From Helcobacillus massiliensis (GTDB lineage Bacteria > Actinomycetota > Actinomycetes > Actinomycetales > Dermabacteraceae): a stretch of DNA of 64,000 nucleotides. The notes under the pieces were generated by a model. The model searched no databases. It saw only the letters and a list, made by a program, of their open reading frames with translations, and was not told the DNA's origin. This document shows, piece after piece, positions 18,096-28,056 of the stretch. Location of the stretch: assembly GCF_014191425.1 (NCBI RefSeq), contig NZ_JACHWP010000001.1, positions 992,001 to 1,056,000 on the forward strand, read 5' to 3'. Each line of letters starts with the position of its first letter. The stretch's first letter is position 1. The position numbers were made by a program, and so were the translations under genes.

Positions 18096-19000
18096 TCGGG
18101 GTCCTCCGTGGTGTCTGTTCCCGTGGCGGGGTCGGTGTCGGCGAGCAGCCGGGCGATGGTGCGCTTCTTCGGCTCGTCAAGGTCGGTGAGGGCGAGCGCG
18201 CCGGCGGCGAGGGCCCGGTAAGTGCGGTCCACCTCCGGGCGGCGCATCTCTCGGATGGCGTCGAGGTGCTCGCCGACGGTGCCGGCGTCTCCGCGCATGA
18301 CGGGCCCGGTGAGGGCGGCGGGGCCGGTGCGGAGGGTCTCATCGAGTGCGGCGTGCAGCAGCGGGGAGACGAGACGGGCGGGGTCCTCCACCCCGAGCTC
18401 GTCCAGGATGGACAGCACCTGGTTGACCAGGACGACGAGGTGGTTGGAGCCGTGGGCGAGGGCCATGTGGTAGGCACCGCGGTCCGCTTCACCGATCTCC
18501 ACGGGTTCGCCCTCCATCTCGACGACGAGCGCTTTGGCGATCGGCAGGAACATGGGGGCGGCGGTAACGGCCCAGGGGCAGCCGATGAGGCGCTTGAGGT
18601 CGAGGGACATCCCGGTGAACGTCATCGCGGGGTGAAGGGCCAGCGTGATCGCGCCCTTCTCCTGCAGGGGCTTCAGCACCTCGATGCCGTAGCGGCCGGA
18701 AGTGTGGGCGATGATCTGACCGCCGGGAACGACCCCGGCGGTCGCGAGTCCTTCGGCGAGGTCGGCGAGGGCGTCGTCGGGCACCGCGAGGACCACCAGT
18801 TCGCTTCGTTCCAGGATGGTGGGCGCATCGAGGATGGGGATGCCGGGCAGCAGGTCGTCGGCGCGCTGCCGGGAGGCGTCGCTGACGGCGGCGACCCCGG
18901 TGATGGCGTGACCGGCGGCGCGCAGCGCGGAGCCGACGACGGCGCCGACCCGACCGGCGCTGATGATGCCGACGCCCATGCGGTGTCCTGGTGTGCTCAC
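18092..19000 (-). CDS. Rossmann-like / DUF2520 oxidoreductase
   Basis: 302 aa. The GTG at 19000 overlaps the stop of the PH-domain gene (GTGA), which fixes the start. The N-terminal Rossmann domain reads MGVGIISAGRVGAVVGSALRAAGH, an NADP-type GxGxxG variant, with VVLAVPDDALADLAEGL. The C-terminal DUF2520 helical domain contains HPAMTFTG and ALAHGSNHLVVLVNQVL. The overall plan resembles ketopantoate reductase. The gene is fused by overlap to panC, so a role in pantothenate synthesis is plausible but unproven. A TACCGT hexamer 6 nt before the GTG could give an internal promoter. Confidence 0.85.
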   Translation of the reverse strand: MSTPGHRMGVGIISAGRVGAVVGSALRAAGHAITGVAAVSDASRQRADDLLPGIPILDAPTILERSELVVLAVPDDALADLAEGLATAGVVPGGQIIAHTSGRYGIEVLKPLQEKGAITLALHPAMTFTGMSLDLKRLIGCPWAVTAAPMFLPIAKALVVEMEGEPVEIGEADRGAYHMALAHGSNHLVVLVNQVLSILDELGVEDPARLVSPLLHAALDETLRTGPAALTGPVMRGDAGTVGEHLDAIREMRRPEVDRTYRALAAGALALTDLDEPKKRTIARLLADTDPATGTDTTEDPE

Positions 19001-20604
19001 GCCTCCACGGTAGCGCGCGCACCGGACCGGCGGGGACGCGCCCACTGCTCGCGGTGAGCGAGACGACGCCTCGTCGCCGCATCGTTGTGCAGGACGGGCA
19101 GGAGCCGCAGGGCGTCAGCGGTCGGCAGGGTGAGCACCTCGGAGTCGTCGGCAGTGGTGACCCTGAGCGGCAGGAGCCCGATGCGGCGGTCGATGGGGCC
19201 CTCGAGGGCTTCGACCGTCTGGATCCGGTCCCGGGGGATGATGCGGATCCGCTTGACGAGGGTTCCGCTGCGCACCAGCACAGCATGGGGCGTCAGCATG
19301 ACGCTGGTGAACCGGCGTCCGAGCGGGAACAGCCAATGGTCGGGGCGGATGCCGGGCAGCTCGGCGGCTGGGACGCGCAGCATGCGGGTGAGCATGGCGA
19401 CGTCGTCCTCGGCGGAGGTCTCGGCAGCAGCATCCGCAGCGACATCCTCCGGGCCGGGGCCGCCTGCGCCCCATGCTTCAGGGGGAATGGGGAGGCCGAC
19501 GGGTGCCAGCATGTGGTCGATGCTGCGCACCAGTTCATCGCCGGTGCCGACGGGAAGGATCGCGCCGTTCTCGTCGTCGTCCTCCGCTCCGGCGGTGGCC
19601 ACATCCATCTGCACCCAGGCGGGGTCCCGCCACAGGAGGGGCTGGCGCAGGGTGGCGGTCTGGATCCGGTCAGCGGAGAGGTTGTCGGAGCGGGTGGTGA
19701 ACAGGCCGCGCCGGGCGCGCAGGCCGGCGTCGGTGGAGCGGGAGGTGAAGCCCCAGCCCTTTTCGATGCGGTCGAGGATCAGCTTCGGTCCGGCGATGAC
19801 CGCGGTGAGAACCGGGATCAGCGCGCGCATGCTGAATCCGTCGAGGACCATCGCCGTGATGGGGCCGATGGCGACCAGCACGGTGAGAATCGGCACGAAC
19901 CACATGAACGGGTCGCGCATCAGTGCGTGCAGGAGCCGCTGGGTGGGGATCTGCGCGAGCAGGGTGCCGGTGGTGACGCCGTCGAGCAGGGTGCCGCGGA
20001 TCCGGTCCGCGGTGCTGGCCTGCTCCTGTTCCTCGGGATCGGTGCCCGGCAGCTCCGGCACCGACTCGGCATCGGCGTCGTCGGAGGACGAAGCCGCGAT
20101 CTGCAGGATCCGTCGGCGCACCTCCTCCGCGCGGGCGGAGGAGAGGTAGGTGAGGTCCAGGTGGGAATCGCCGCCGCCGACGAGCTCCACCCGCACCTTC
20201 GCCAGACCCAGCAGGCGCGGAACCAGCGGCCGGTGGATGGAGACGGAGTCGATGCGTCCGCGGGGCGCGGTGCGGCGCGTGGTGGTGATGAACCGGGACC
20301 GCAGGAAGACCCCGTCGGGCACCACAGCGTAGGCGGTGAGGCGCCACCTGATGAACGACCCGGCGACGAACAGCAGAACGACGCCCGCGAGGATGCCGAG
20401 GGCGATCAGCAGGCGGGTGAGGGTGAACTCGTCGATCAGCTCGCTGATGTTCTGTGCGGTGAGGATCGCGATGGCGCCGGCCACCACCTGCCAGCCCGTC
20501 AGCAGCGGGGTGAGCGGGTGCAGGCGCTGGAACTCGGTGTCCGGCGGGTCCTGGCGCTGCTCGGCGAGCTGCTCCGGAGTGTCCGGGGCGGTCTCCTCGG
20601 CCAT
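18997..20604 (-). CDS. PH-domain (bPH2/YdbT-type) membrane protein, large
   Basis: 535 aa. Three bacterial PH-like domains are visible. The first follows two membrane helices (VVAGAIAILTAQNISELI, LLIALGILAGVVLLFVAG) and reads VVPDGVFLRSRFITTTRR. The second begins after another helix pair near residue 245. The third reads VMLTPHAVLVRSGTLVKRIRIIPRDRIQTVEA. Function is unknown; the family (YdbS/YdbT) is linked to envelope stress and secretion in Bacillus. It overlaps the small PH gene by 1 nt (TGATG) and the DUF2520 gene by 4 nt. Confidence 0.85.
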   Translation of the reverse strand: MAEETAPDTPEQLAEQRQDPPDTEFQRLHPLTPLLTGWQVVAGAIAILTAQNISELIDEFTLTRLLIALGILAGVVLLFVAGSFIRWRLTAYAVVPDGVFLRSRFITTTRRTAPRGRIDSVSIHRPLVPRLLGLAKVRVELVGGGDSHLDLTYLSSARAEEVRRRILQIAASSSDDADAESVPELPGTDPEEQEQASTADRIRGTLLDGVTTGTLLAQIPTQRLLHALMRDPFMWFVPILTVLVAIGPITAMVLDGFSMRALIPVLTAVIAGPKLILDRIEKGWGFTSRSTDAGLRARRGLFTTRSDNLSADRIQTATLRQPLLWRDPAWVQMDVATAGAEDDDENGAILPVGTGDELVRSIDHMLAPVGLPIPPEAWGAGGPGPEDVAADAAAETSAEDDVAMLTRMLRVPAAELPGIRPDHWLFPLGRRFTSVMLTPHAVLVRSGTLVKRIRIIPRDRIQTVEALEGPIDRRIGLLPLRVTTADDSEVLTLPTADALRLLPVLHNDAATRRRLAHREQWARPRRSGARATVEA

Positions 20605-21104
20605 CACAGCGCCGCCATCTGCTCGGCGGCTTCGCGCAGGATCACCGCGCGCAGATGCTCGGACTGCGCCTTCTCCAGGCCGGGGATGGTGATGTCGCTT
20701 CCGGCGGTCTTCACCGTGATGGTGGACAGGCCGTAGCGGCGCTCGATGGGTCCCTCGTCGATCTCGATGTCCTGCACGCGTCCGAACGGCACCGCCTCGA
20801 TGCTGCGGAACATGATGCCGGTGCGCAGCAGAACGTCGTGCTCGCGGACCGCGTAGGCGATGGCGCGGGTGCGTCGACCGAGCAGCAGAACGGACTGCGC
20901 CACCAGCAGGTAGAGCGGAAGCGCGAACAGGTGGGTCCACCAGGGCCACTCGAGCCAGGCGCACAGGACGTTCCAGCCTGCGGCGAGCCCGAGGAAGATC
21001 AGCCACCGGATGAGGCCGGAGACGCGGCGGGCGGCGAGGAGCTTCGGGGACACGGGCGTGAGGGTGTGGTCCTCGCCCGGGAGGGGGATCGCGGAGCGGG
21101 TCAT
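20604..21104 (-). CDS. PH-domain (bPH2/YdbS-type) membrane protein, small
   Basis: 166 aa. Two membrane helices (LIRWLIFLGLAAGWNVLCAW and THLFALPLYLLVAQSVLLL) precede one PH domain, AYAVREHDVLLRTGIMFRSIEAVPFGRVQDIEI, with the conserved RVQDIE and YGLSTITV elements. It pairs with the larger PH protein encoded 1 nt downstream, and the two probably form a membrane complex. Confidence 0.87.
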   Translation of the reverse strand: MTRSAIPLPGEDHTLTPVSPKLLAARRVSGLIRWLIFLGLAAGWNVLCAWLEWPWWTHLFALPLYLLVAQSVLLLGRRTRAIAYAVREHDVLLRTGIMFRSIEAVPFGRVQDIEIDEGPIERRYGLSTITVKTAGSDITIPGLEKAQSEHLRAVILREAAEQMAAL

Positions 21105-21175
21105 GCGGCCATCATGTCACCGCTGACGGGGGCTCCCCTCCTCCGATGGTCGAAGAGAGTGCCGACGTGCGTCGC

Positions 21176-21703
21176 TCAGGCCGGTGGGGCGTCCGAGACG
21201 GTGGGTGAGGGCCCCTCTGTCTCGGCATCGCCCTCCTCCGGCGGCAGCTTGCCCCACCGTTCAGCGATGAATCCGACGATCGCGAGGACGGCGGCGCTGA
21301 GAGCGGCGAACCCAGTGGGCAGCAGCGCCCCGGTGAGGGTGCCCGTTCCGTTGATCAGCAGGAACACCAGTTCTCCTCCGAAGAATCCGGCGACGAGGGA
21401 CCCGGTGATGATGGCGGCGCGGGCGAACAGCAGAGTGCGGAACGCGGTCACCATGTCGAGTTCGTGGCGGCGCGGCGCTGCGGTGTGCTCGCGTCGGCGC
21501 TCCTCGCATTCCACCATGTAGCGCCGCACCCGCAGCGCGAAGGTGAGGAGGACACCGGCGAGGGCGAGCATGGTGAGACCGGACATCCAGCCCGGCAGCG
21601 GCAGCGGCTGCCCGGCGGAGCCCAGCAGGTGGCCGAGGCCGAGCCCGAGAGCGGCGGCGATCAGCAGCAACCAGATCGCCGTGGTGACCGGGGTGGCTCG
21701 CAC
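21176..21703 (-). CDS. DUF3180 family membrane protein
   Basis: 175 aa from the GTG at 21701-21703, four bases after the folB-folK stop. It reads VRATPVTTAIWLLLIAAALGLGLGHLLGSAGQ, the typical DUF3180 opening, with four membrane helices in two hairpins. LLFARAAIITGSLVAGFFGGELVFLL is the conserved third helix region. The function is unknown, but actinobacteria keep this gene just after folK. The acidic tail is variable. Confidence 0.82.
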   Translation of the reverse strand: MRATPVTTAIWLLLIAAALGLGLGHLLGSAGQPLPLPGWMSGLTMLALAGVLLTFALRVRRYMVECEERRREHTAAPRRHELDMVTAFRTLLFARAAIITGSLVAGFFGGELVFLLINGTGTLTGALLPTGFAALSAAVLAIVGFIAERWGKLPPEEGDAETEGPSPTVSDAPPA

Positions 21704-21707
21704 GCGC

Positions 21708-22700
21708 TCAGCCGTCCTCGGTCGGCGCTGGGGCGCTGTGCGCGGGCCCACCGGCGGGGGCCGACGGGTACCCGACCACCTCGATCCCGGGACGGATGCC
21801 GTCCCGGTCCTGGGCATCGGCGAGCAGATCCGGCACTCCGCGGCTGCGGCCCGGCAGGGTGATGGGTGTGCCGAGGCGCTCCTCGAGGTCAGCGAGGGGA
21901 TGCAGCACGAATGCTCGCTCGTGGGCGCGGGGGTGCGGGAGGGTCAGTGCCGGGTCGTTCAGCTGGAGCTCACCCCAGGTGATGACGTCGACGTCCAGGG
22001 TGCGCGGTCCCCAGCGGACGATGCGCCGGCGCTGCGCGACCTGTTCGATGTGCTGGGCGAGGTCGAGCAGCTGCCATGGGCTGAGGGTGGTGTCCACGGC
22101 GATGGCGGCGTTGAGGAAGCTGTCCTGCTCCACCCCGCCGACGGGGTCCGTCTCGATTGTGGCGGACGCGGCCACCAGGTCGATGCCGTGGGCCCGTTCC
22201 AGCTCCTGCAGCGCCAGCTGCAGGTAGGCCGCGCGGTCCCCCATGTTGGAGCCGACGGCGAGGATCGCCCGCACCGGTGGGGCGTCCCGCTGGATCTGCA
22301 CGAACACGGTGTCGAAGCGCATGTCGATCGGCGCGGTCGGTTTGCTGATCCGCACCATGCAGGAGCGCACCATCGGGTGCTCTGCATGGATCCGCTCGGC
22401 GATGCGCGCCGCCAGTGTTTCGATGAGGTCCACGCTCGGGGAGTCGATGACGTCCTGGATGATCGCGGCGACGTCCGCGTAGGACACGGTGCGGTCCAGC
22501 GCGTCATCACGACCGGCGGAGCGGGTGTCCACCGACAGTCGGCAGTCGACGCGGAAGTCGTGGCCGTCGATCTTCTCCTGCTCCAGGACGCCGTGCGGGC
22601 CGTGAACGGTGAAGCCGTCCATGCCGATGACGTCCAGGGCCTCCGGCCGCCAGGCCGGCACCCCGTGGGAGAGGATCTGTTCACTGTTCAGCTCAGGCAT
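21708..22700 (-). CDS. folBK: Bifunctional dihydroneopterin aldolase / HPPK (FolB-FolK fusion)
   Basis: 330 aa in one frame. Residues 1-125 are FolB (DGFTVHGPHGVLEQEKIDGHDF, VSYADVAAIIQDV, LIETLAARIAERI), which cleaves dihydroneopterin to 6-hydroxymethyl-dihydropterin. From about residue 143 the FolK part begins, ILAVGSNMGDRAAYLQLAL, with the pyrophosphokinase signature RWGPRTLDVDVITWG and LPHPRAHERAFVLHPLADL. Fusing the two puts consecutive steps of folate synthesis on one chain. The start ATG at 22698-22700 overlaps the folP stop by 8 nt. Confidence 0.95.
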   Translation of the reverse strand: MPELNSEQILSHGVPAWRPEALDVIGMDGFTVHGPHGVLEQEKIDGHDFRVDCRLSVDTRSAGRDDALDRTVSYADVAAIIQDVIDSPSVDLIETLAARIAERIHAEHPMVRSCMVRISKPTAPIDMRFDTVFVQIQRDAPPVRAILAVGSNMGDRAAYLQLALQELERAHGIDLVAASATIETDPVGGVEQDSFLNAAIAVDTTLSPWQLLDLAQHIEQVAQRRRIVRWGPRTLDVDVITWGELQLNDPALTLPHPRAHERAFVLHPLADLEERLGTPITLPGRSRGVPDLLADAQDRDGIRPGIEVVGYPSAPAGGPAHSAPAPTEDG

Positions 22701-23661
22701 CGGCGCCTCCGGCGACCTCGGCGGCACGGTGGGCCGACGGGTACTCGCCGTCGGCCAGGTGCGCATTGAACCCGTCGGCCTCCCCCACGCGGCCCTGCAG
22801 GGCGCTGACCACGCGGATGCCGGCGGCGGTGGCTGCGACATCGTGCACACGCACCGCCCAGGTGCCGCGGGCGGCGCACAGGGTGGAGATCGCCGCGGTG
22901 GCGGCGTCGCGGTCGCCGCCGAGGGCGGTGACGAAGCGCTTGCGGGACACCCCGACCAGCAGCGGCAGGCCCAGCTGCTCCAGAACGGCGAGCTCGCGCA
23001 GCAGGTCCCAGTTCTGCCGCCCCTTCTTCGAGAACCCGAATCCGGGGTCGAGGACGAGGGAGCCCTCCTCCACACCGGCGTCGCGGACGCGGTCGATCTG
23101 CTCGGAGAGTTCGCGGGCGACATCGCGAGCGACGTCCTCGTAGTCGGTCATGGCGTTCATGACGTCGCTGTGGCCGCGCCAGTGCATGCCGATGAACACC
23201 GGCGGGGCGCTGAGAGAGGTGCGCGCTGCGGCCACCACCGGTGCCATCTGCTCATCGGCGAGACCAGCGGAGACGTCGTTGACGATGAGGGCGCCGGCCT
23301 TCACGGACTCCTGAGCGACGGATGCGCGCATGGTGTCCACGCTGATCACGATGCCGCGCTCAGCGAGATCGCGGACCACGGGAATCACGCGGCGCAGCTC
23401 TTCGTCCTCGGTGACGCGCTCACCGCCGGGGCGGGTGGATTCGCCGCCGATGTCGATGATGTCGGCGCCGTCGGCGATGAGCTTCTCAGCGTGGGCGACC
23501 GCGTCACCGCGCTCGTTGTGGGCTCCGCCGTCGGAGAACGAATCCGGCGTCACGTTGAGCACGCCCATGGTGAGGGTGCGCCCGGCGTGCATCATCGCCT
23601 CCGGCAGTCCCTGCGGGGACGTCCAGGCGGGCGCCGATGCGGCATCGAGGAAGCCCGGCAT
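22693..23661 (-). CDS. folP: Dihydropteroate synthase
   Basis: 322 aa. It condenses 6-hydroxymethyl-dihydropterin pyrophosphate with p-aminobenzoate and is the sulfonamide target. Signatures are LTMGVLNVTPDSFSDGG, ADIIDIGGESTRPGG, VNDVSAG, and LDPGFGFSKKGRQNW, followed by GVSRKRFV. The ATG shares one base with the folE stop (TGATG). A C-terminal extension (SALQGRVGEADGFNAH onward) is slightly longer than in E. coli. The 3' end carries two of the GGCCGACGGGT copies. Confidence 0.96.
   Translation of the reverse strand: MPGFLDAASAPAWTSPQGLPEAMMHAGRTLTMGVLNVTPDSFSDGGAHNERGDAVAHAEKLIADGADIIDIGGESTRPGGERVTEDEELRRVIPVVRDLAERGIVISVDTMRASVAQESVKAGALIVNDVSAGLADEQMAPVVAAARTSLSAPPVFIGMHWRGHSDVMNAMTDYEDVARDVARELSEQIDRVRDAGVEEGSLVLDPGFGFSKKGRQNWDLLRELAVLEQLGLPLLVGVSRKRFVTALGGDRDAATAAISTLCAARGTWAVRVHDVAATAAGIRVVSALQGRVGEADGFNAHLADGEYPSAHRAAEVAGGADA
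22732..22780. repeat. Densest cluster of the dispersed GGCCGACGGGT motif
   Basis: Copies lie at 22732-22742 (plus) and 22770-22780 (minus), with a shorter GGCCGACGG copy on the minus strand at 22748-22756. The other full 11-mers start at 5916, 11921, 19494, 21759, 46138, 47095, 59940 and 62717 (plus), and at 6506, 10951, 13913, 31371, 43471, 45436, 50079 and 51708 (minus). All lie within genes and none within the IS copies. The role is unknown. Confidence 0.75.
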
Positions 23662-24278
23662 CAGCGGCTGACCTGGCTGGTGATCAGCGACATCGCCTCT
23701 GCGCGGGTGGCCTCTTTCTTCAGCTGGCCGCGCACGGCGCTGGTGACGGTGGCCGAACGGGGCGAGCGGACGCCGCGCATCGACATGCACATGTGCTCGG
23801 CCTCCATCACCACGATCGCCCCGAGGGCGCTGATCTCCGACATGATGGCGTCCGCGATCTGGCTCGTAAGGCGCTCCTGCACCTGCGGGCGCGCCGCGTA
23901 GCCCTCGACCACGCGGGCGAGCTTCGACAGGCCCACCACCTTCCCGCTGGGGCCGGGGATGTACCCAACGTTCGCGGTGCCGTGGAACGGCAGCAGGTGG
24001 TGTTCGCACATCGAATAGAACGCGATGTCGCGGATGATGACCATCTCGTTGTGCTCAACATCGAACTGTCGCGCCAGGTGCTCCTTCGGGTCCTCGTGGA
24101 GGCCGCGGAACACTTCGGCGTACATGCGGGCGACCCGACCCGGGGTGTCCAGGAGTCCGTCGCGCTGGGGGTCCTCACCGACGGCGGCGAGGATCTCCTT
24201 CACCGCTGCTTCGATGCGGTCGAGGTCGACCGGCGACTCACCGGGGTTCGGGGTGCTCGGCTCGGTGGTCACGCTCAC
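23661..24278 (-). CDS. folE: GTP cyclohydrolase I
   Basis: 205 aa from a GTG overlapping the ftsH stop (GTGA). It converts GTP to 7,8-dihydroneopterin triphosphate, the first step of folate synthesis. [12 protein letters not shown] and the later [15 protein letters not shown] hold the zinc-binding Cys and His residues. [23 protein letters not shown] is also diagnostic. It is the first gene of the folE-folP-folBK run. Confidence 0.97.
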   Translation of the reverse strand: MSVTTEPSTPNPGESPVDLDRIEAAVKEILAAVGEDPQRDGLLDTPGRVARMYAEVFRGLHEDPKEHLARQFDVEHNEMVIIRDIAFYSMCEHHLLPFHGTANVGYIPGPSGKVVGLSKLARVVEGYAARPQVQERLTSQIADAIMSEISALGAIVVMEAEHMCMSMRGVRSPRSATVTSAVRGQLKKEATRAEAMSLITSQVSR

Positions 24279-26299
24279 GCTCCTGGGATCGGGGGCTCGT
24301 CGCCGCCGGGCTGCGGCAGCTCGGGTGGGGTGGGGCTCAGCGGTTCGCCGGCGCCCTTGTTCTCGGTGCCGTCGGGCTCGCCGCTGATCTGCCCGGGTGC
24401 GCCGCCCACGAGGGGCTCGTGGAACACGGGCCGGGTGGAGGAGGACTGCCAGACCTCGCGCGGCGCGCGCTTCTTCACGTTCGCGAAGATGTCCGCGAGC
24501 TGGTGCTCGTCCAGGGTCTCCTTCTCCAGCAGCTCCTCCACGAGGCGGTCGAGGACATCGCGGTTCTCGCGGATGATCTGCCAGGCCTCATCGAGGGCGT
24601 TGTCGAGCAGGCGGCGGATCTCGTTGTCGATCAGCTCCGCGGTCTCCGGGGAGTAGCGCGGGCCCTGGCCCTGCTGCATGCCGACGAACACTTCGTCCTG
24701 GTCGCTGGCGAGCGCCACCTGGCCCACCACATCGCTCATACCGAGCTGGGTGACCATGGTGCGGGCGATCTTCGTGGCGTTCTGCAGGTCCGAGCTGGGG
24801 CCGGTGGTGACGTCGTGGAAGATGCCCTCCTCCACGGCGTACCCGCCCATCGCGTAGGCGAGGCGGTCCAGCAGCTCATTGCGGGACTGGTAGTTGCGGT
24901 CCTGGGTGGGGACCACCATCGTGTAGCCGCCGGCGCGGCCGCGCGGCAGGATCGTCACCTTCGTGACGGGGGCGGAGTTGTTCAGCGCCGCCGCCACGAG
25001 CGCGTGGCCGCCCTCATGGTAGGCGGTCATCTGGCGCTCGCGCTCCGTCATGACCTTCGAGTACCGCTGCGGACCCATGGAGACGCGGTCGATCGCCTCG
25101 TCCAGGGCGCGGTTGTCGATGATCTGGTTGCCGCTGCGGGCGGTCAGCAGCGCCGCCTCGTTGAGGACGTTCGCGAGGTCAGCGCCGGACATGCCGATGG
25201 AGCGGCGGGCGATGTTCTCGAAGTCGATGTCATCGGCGAAGGGCTTGCCCTTGGCGTGGACCTGGAGGATCTTCAGGCGGCCCTTAAGGTCGGGCGCCTC
25301 CACTGCGATCTGGCGGTCGAAGCGGCCGGGGCGCAGCAGCGCCGGGTCGAGGATGTCCACGCGGTTGGTGGCAGCGATGAGGATGACGTTCTGGTTCTCC
25401 TCGAAGCCGTCCATCTCCACGAGCATCTGGTTCAGGGTCTGCTCGCGCTCGTCGTGACCGCCGCCCATGCCGGCGCCGCGGTGGCGACCGACGGCGTCGA
25501 TCTCATCGATGAAGATGATGGCGGGGGCGTTCTCCTTCGCGGTGGAGAACAGGTCGCGCACGCGCGAGGCGCCGACTCCGACGAACATCTCCACGAAGTC
25601 CGAACCGGAGATGGAGTAGAACGGCACGCCCGCCTCACCGGCGACGGCCTTGGCGATGAGAGTCTTACCCGTTCCCGGCGGGCCGTACAGCAGCACGCCC
25701 TTGGGGATCTTCGCCCCGACGGCCTGGTAGCGCTCCGGGGAGACGAGGAACTGCTTGATCTCGTCGAGCTCCTCGACCGCCTCCTGGGCACCGGCGACGT
25801 CCGCGAAGGTGACCTTCGGGGCCTCCTTGTTGAACAGCTTCGCCTTGGACTTGCCGAACTGCATGGCGCGGCCGCCGCCCTGGGCGTTCATGATGAGGAA
25901 CCAGAACAGGCCGAGGAACAGCAGCAGCGGCAGGACGGAGAAGGCGAGGGTGGACAGCCAGGACGACCGCGCGATCTCGTCGGTGTAGCCCTTCTTCGGG
26001 GCGGCGTCCTCCACGGCCTTGACGACGGCGTCACCGCGGGCGGTGACGTACGGGAACTGGACCTTGGTGCCCTTGTCCTCGAACTCCTCGGTGAGGACGA
26101 GGTTCACCTGCTGCTGGTTGCCGTCGATGATCTCGGCCTGCTCGACCTTCTTGGAGTTCAGCAGCTCCAGGCCCTGCTGGGTGTCGATCTTCTGGTACCC
26201 GCCGGAGCCGAAAAGGCTGAACAGGAGGAAGGCGAGCACCGCGAGGGCGATGATCGCAACCGCCGCGGATGGGACGCGGGCCTTCTTTTTCTTTGCCAT
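24275..26299 (-). CDS. ftsH: ATP-dependent zinc metalloprotease FtsH
   Basis: 674 aa. Two N-terminal membrane helices (about residues 11-31 and 115-137) bracket an extracytoplasmic domain. The AAA module has Walker A GPPGTGKT, Walker [12 protein letters not shown], and the SRH region [17 protein letters not shown]. The zinc site is [12 protein letters not shown]. It degrades membrane and unstable cytosolic proteins as a hexamer. The last 40 residues are Pro/Gly-rich. The first residues [13 protein letters not shown] are basic, fitting the inside-positive rule. It follows hpt after 78 bases. Confidence 0.97.
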   Translation of the reverse strand: MAKKKKARVPSAAVAIIALAVLAFLLFSLFGSGGYQKIDTQQGLELLNSKKVEQAEIIDGNQQQVNLVLTEEFEDKGTKVQFPYVTARGDAVVKAVEDAAPKKGYTDEIARSSWLSTLAFSVLPLLLFLGLFWFLIMNAQGGGRAMQFGKSKAKLFNKEAPKVTFADVAGAQEAVEELDEIKQFLVSPERYQAVGAKIPKGVLLYGPPGTGKTLIAKAVAGEAGVPFYSISGSDFVEMFVGVGASRVRDLFSTAKENAPAIIFIDEIDAVGRHRGAGMGGGHDEREQTLNQMLVEMDGFEENQNVILIAATNRVDILDPALLRPGRFDRQIAVEAPDLKGRLKILQVHAKGKPFADDIDFENIARRSIGMSGADLANVLNEAALLTARSGNQIIDNRALDEAIDRVSMGPQRYSKVMTERERQMTAYHEGGHALVAAALNNSAPVTKVTILPRGRAGGYTMVVPTQDRNYQSRNELLDRLAYAMGGYAVEEGIFHDVTTGPSSDLQNATKIARTMVTQLGMSDVVGQVALASDQDEVFVGMQQGQGPRYSPETAELIDNEIRRLLDNALDEAWQIIRENRDVLDRLVEELLEKETLDEHQLADIFANVKKRAPREVWQSSSTRPVFHEPLVGGAPGQISGEPDGTENKGAGEPLSPTPPELPQPGGDEPPIPGA

Positions 26300-26377
26300 A
26301 GATGAAATGCGCTATTCCGATTCGTGGATGATGATGGGGCTACGGTAGCCGCCCGTGCTGGGCTCTGGCGAGTGGGA

Positions 26378-26932
26378 TCAGTCCGTGTACGCCGAGGGCT
26401 TGAGAACCCCGATGTACGGCAGGTTCCGGTACTGTTCTGCGTGATCCAGGCCATAGCCCACAACGAACTCGTTGGGGATGTCGAAGCCGCAGAAGCGGAC
26501 GTCGATGTCGACCTTGACGGCGTCGGGCTTGCGCAGCAGGGTGCAGATCTCCACGCTCTTGGGGCCGCGAGAGCGGAGGTTGGCGATCAGCCAGGAGAGG
26601 GTGAGCCCGGAGTCGATGATGTCCTCGACGATGAGGACGCGCCGACCGGTGATGTCCGCGTTGAGGTCCTTGATGATGCGGACCACGCCGGAGGACTTGG
26701 TGCCGCTGCCGTAGGAGGACACGGCCATCCAGTCCATGTCGATCGGCAGGTCGATGCGGCGGGCGAGGTCGGCGACGATCATGACGGCGCCCTTGAGCAC
26801 GCCGACGAGCAGGGGCGGCTCATCCTGGTACGCCTCCGCGATCTCGCGGCCGAGCTCGGCCACGCGGTCGGCGATCTGCTGTTCGGTCAGCAGGATGCTC
26901 TGCACATCCGGATGGTGGTCCTGGCTGGTCAC
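26378..26932 (-). CDS. hpt: Hypoxanthine phosphoribosyltransferase
   Basis: 184 aa. It salvages hypoxanthine and guanine to IMP and GMP using PRPP. The PRPP-binding loop is [20 protein letters not shown], and [18 protein letters not shown] and [20 protein letters not shown] are the other family segments. The ATG overlaps the tilS stop by 4 nt. The tilS-hpt-ftsH order is conserved widely in Gram-positive bacteria. Confidence 0.96.
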   Translation of the reverse strand: MTSQDHHPDVQSILLTEQQIADRVAELGREIAEAYQDEPPLLVGVLKGAVMIVADLARRIDLPIDMDWMAVSSYGSGTKSSGVVRIIKDLNADITGRRVLIVEDIIDSGLTLSWLIANLRSRGPKSVEICTLLRKPDAVKVDIDVRFCGFDIPNEFVVGYGLDHAEQYRNLPYIGVLKPSAYTD

Positions 26933-28056
26933 GAAGGCCTCCGCTGGGTCGCTGCTGGGTGGGTGGTCACGAACAGGATGGCCCCGTTGGACCGATGCAC
27001 ATCGATCCTACCGGGTAGCGGGATCGGGCCCTGACCGCGGTATGCGGACAGCAGGGAGTCGGCGGCGAGCACCTGCCGGCGCAGGATCGACTTGTCCGAC
27101 GGGTGCCCGCCGAGGCGGGCGGCCTCCGCAGCGGCGAGCTTCAGCACCCGGGTGCGCAGGGCCCGCGCCAGCGGCGCGAGCGCGGTGGCGCTGAGGGCGA
27201 GCACGGTGCCGTCGGGGTCCTCGGCCGACGGATGCCGGCGAGCAGCGGTGAACTCCTCGGCGGCGAGGTCGTCGAGGACGTCGGCGTCATCGCGCAGGAG
27301 GTCCGCTGTGCGCACGAGCGCGGAGGTGACGTGCTCGCCCAGCACCTCCTGCAGCTGCGGCAGCGCGGCGGTGCGCACGGCGACGCGCAGCAGGTCCTGG
27401 TCCTCGTTCATGGGGTCGTCCCAGATGTCGAGGTCGAGCTGGTCGCAGATGGCGCGGGTGTCCTTGCGCCACAGCCCGGTGGTCTCATCGCGGCCGGTGC
27501 CGAGGAAGGGGCGGAGGATGCGGCCGCGCTCACGGGGAATGCCGGCCAGCGAGCGGGCGCCGGAGCCGCGGGCGAGCCCGAGCAGCACCTGTTCGGCCTG
27601 GTCGTCGAGGGTGTGGCCGAGCAGGACGGCGAGGGCCCCGCTGGCGTCGGCGATCTCATCGAGGGCGTCGAGGCGGGCGGTGCGGGCGCGCTGCTCCACT
27701 CCCCCGGGCGCATCCCGGTCGACCTGCACCCGTCGGACGGTCACCTGGTCGGCGCCGACTCGTTCGGCGGTGGTGCGGGCGCGCTCCGCCACCGAGGCGG
27801 AGTCGTCGGCGAGGCCGTGGTCGATGATGACGGCGTGAGTGCTCAGGCCCAGCTTCCGGGCGCACCAGACGGTGGTGGCGAGCAGAGCGGTGGAGTCCGC
27901 GCCGCCGCTGAGGCCGACGATGATGCGGGCGGAGGCATCCGCCTGGTCGCCGTGGAGCGCGTGGTCGGTGCGGTCGGCGAGGTCGGTGAGGCGCTGCAGG
28001 AGCGCGGCGCGGACCGCTGTGCGGGCGCGCGCGATCTGCGGCGGCGGTCCCGTCAT
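26929..28056 (-). CDS. tilS: tRNA(Ile)-lysidine synthetase TilS
   Basis: 375 aa. The P-loop of the N-type ATP pyrophosphatase is [21 protein letters not shown]-like [22 protein letters not shown] and [22 protein letters not shown] are TilS signatures. It converts C34 of tRNA-Ile(CAU) to lysidine so that it reads AUA. It overlaps dacB by 1 nt (TGATG) and hpt by 4 nt. The C-terminal substrate-binding domain seen in E. coli is reduced, as is usual for actinobacteria. Confidence 0.95.
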   Translation of the reverse strand: MTGPPPQIARARTAVRAALLQRLTDLADRTDHALHGDQADASARIIVGLSGGADSTALLATTVWCARKLGLSTHAVIIDHGLADDSASVAERARTTAERVGADQVTVRRVQVDRDAPGGVEQRARTARLDALDEIADASGALAVLLGHTLDDQAEQVLLGLARGSGARSLAGIPRERGRILRPFLGTGRDETTGLWRKDTRAICDQLDLDIWDDPMNEDQDLLRVAVRTAALPQLQEVLGEHVTSALVRTADLLRDDADVLDDLAAEEFTAARRHPSAEDPDGTVLALSATALAPLARALRTRVLKLAAAEAARLGGHPSDKSILRRQVLAADSLLSAYRGQGPIPLPGRIDVHRSNGAILFVTTHPAATQRRPS

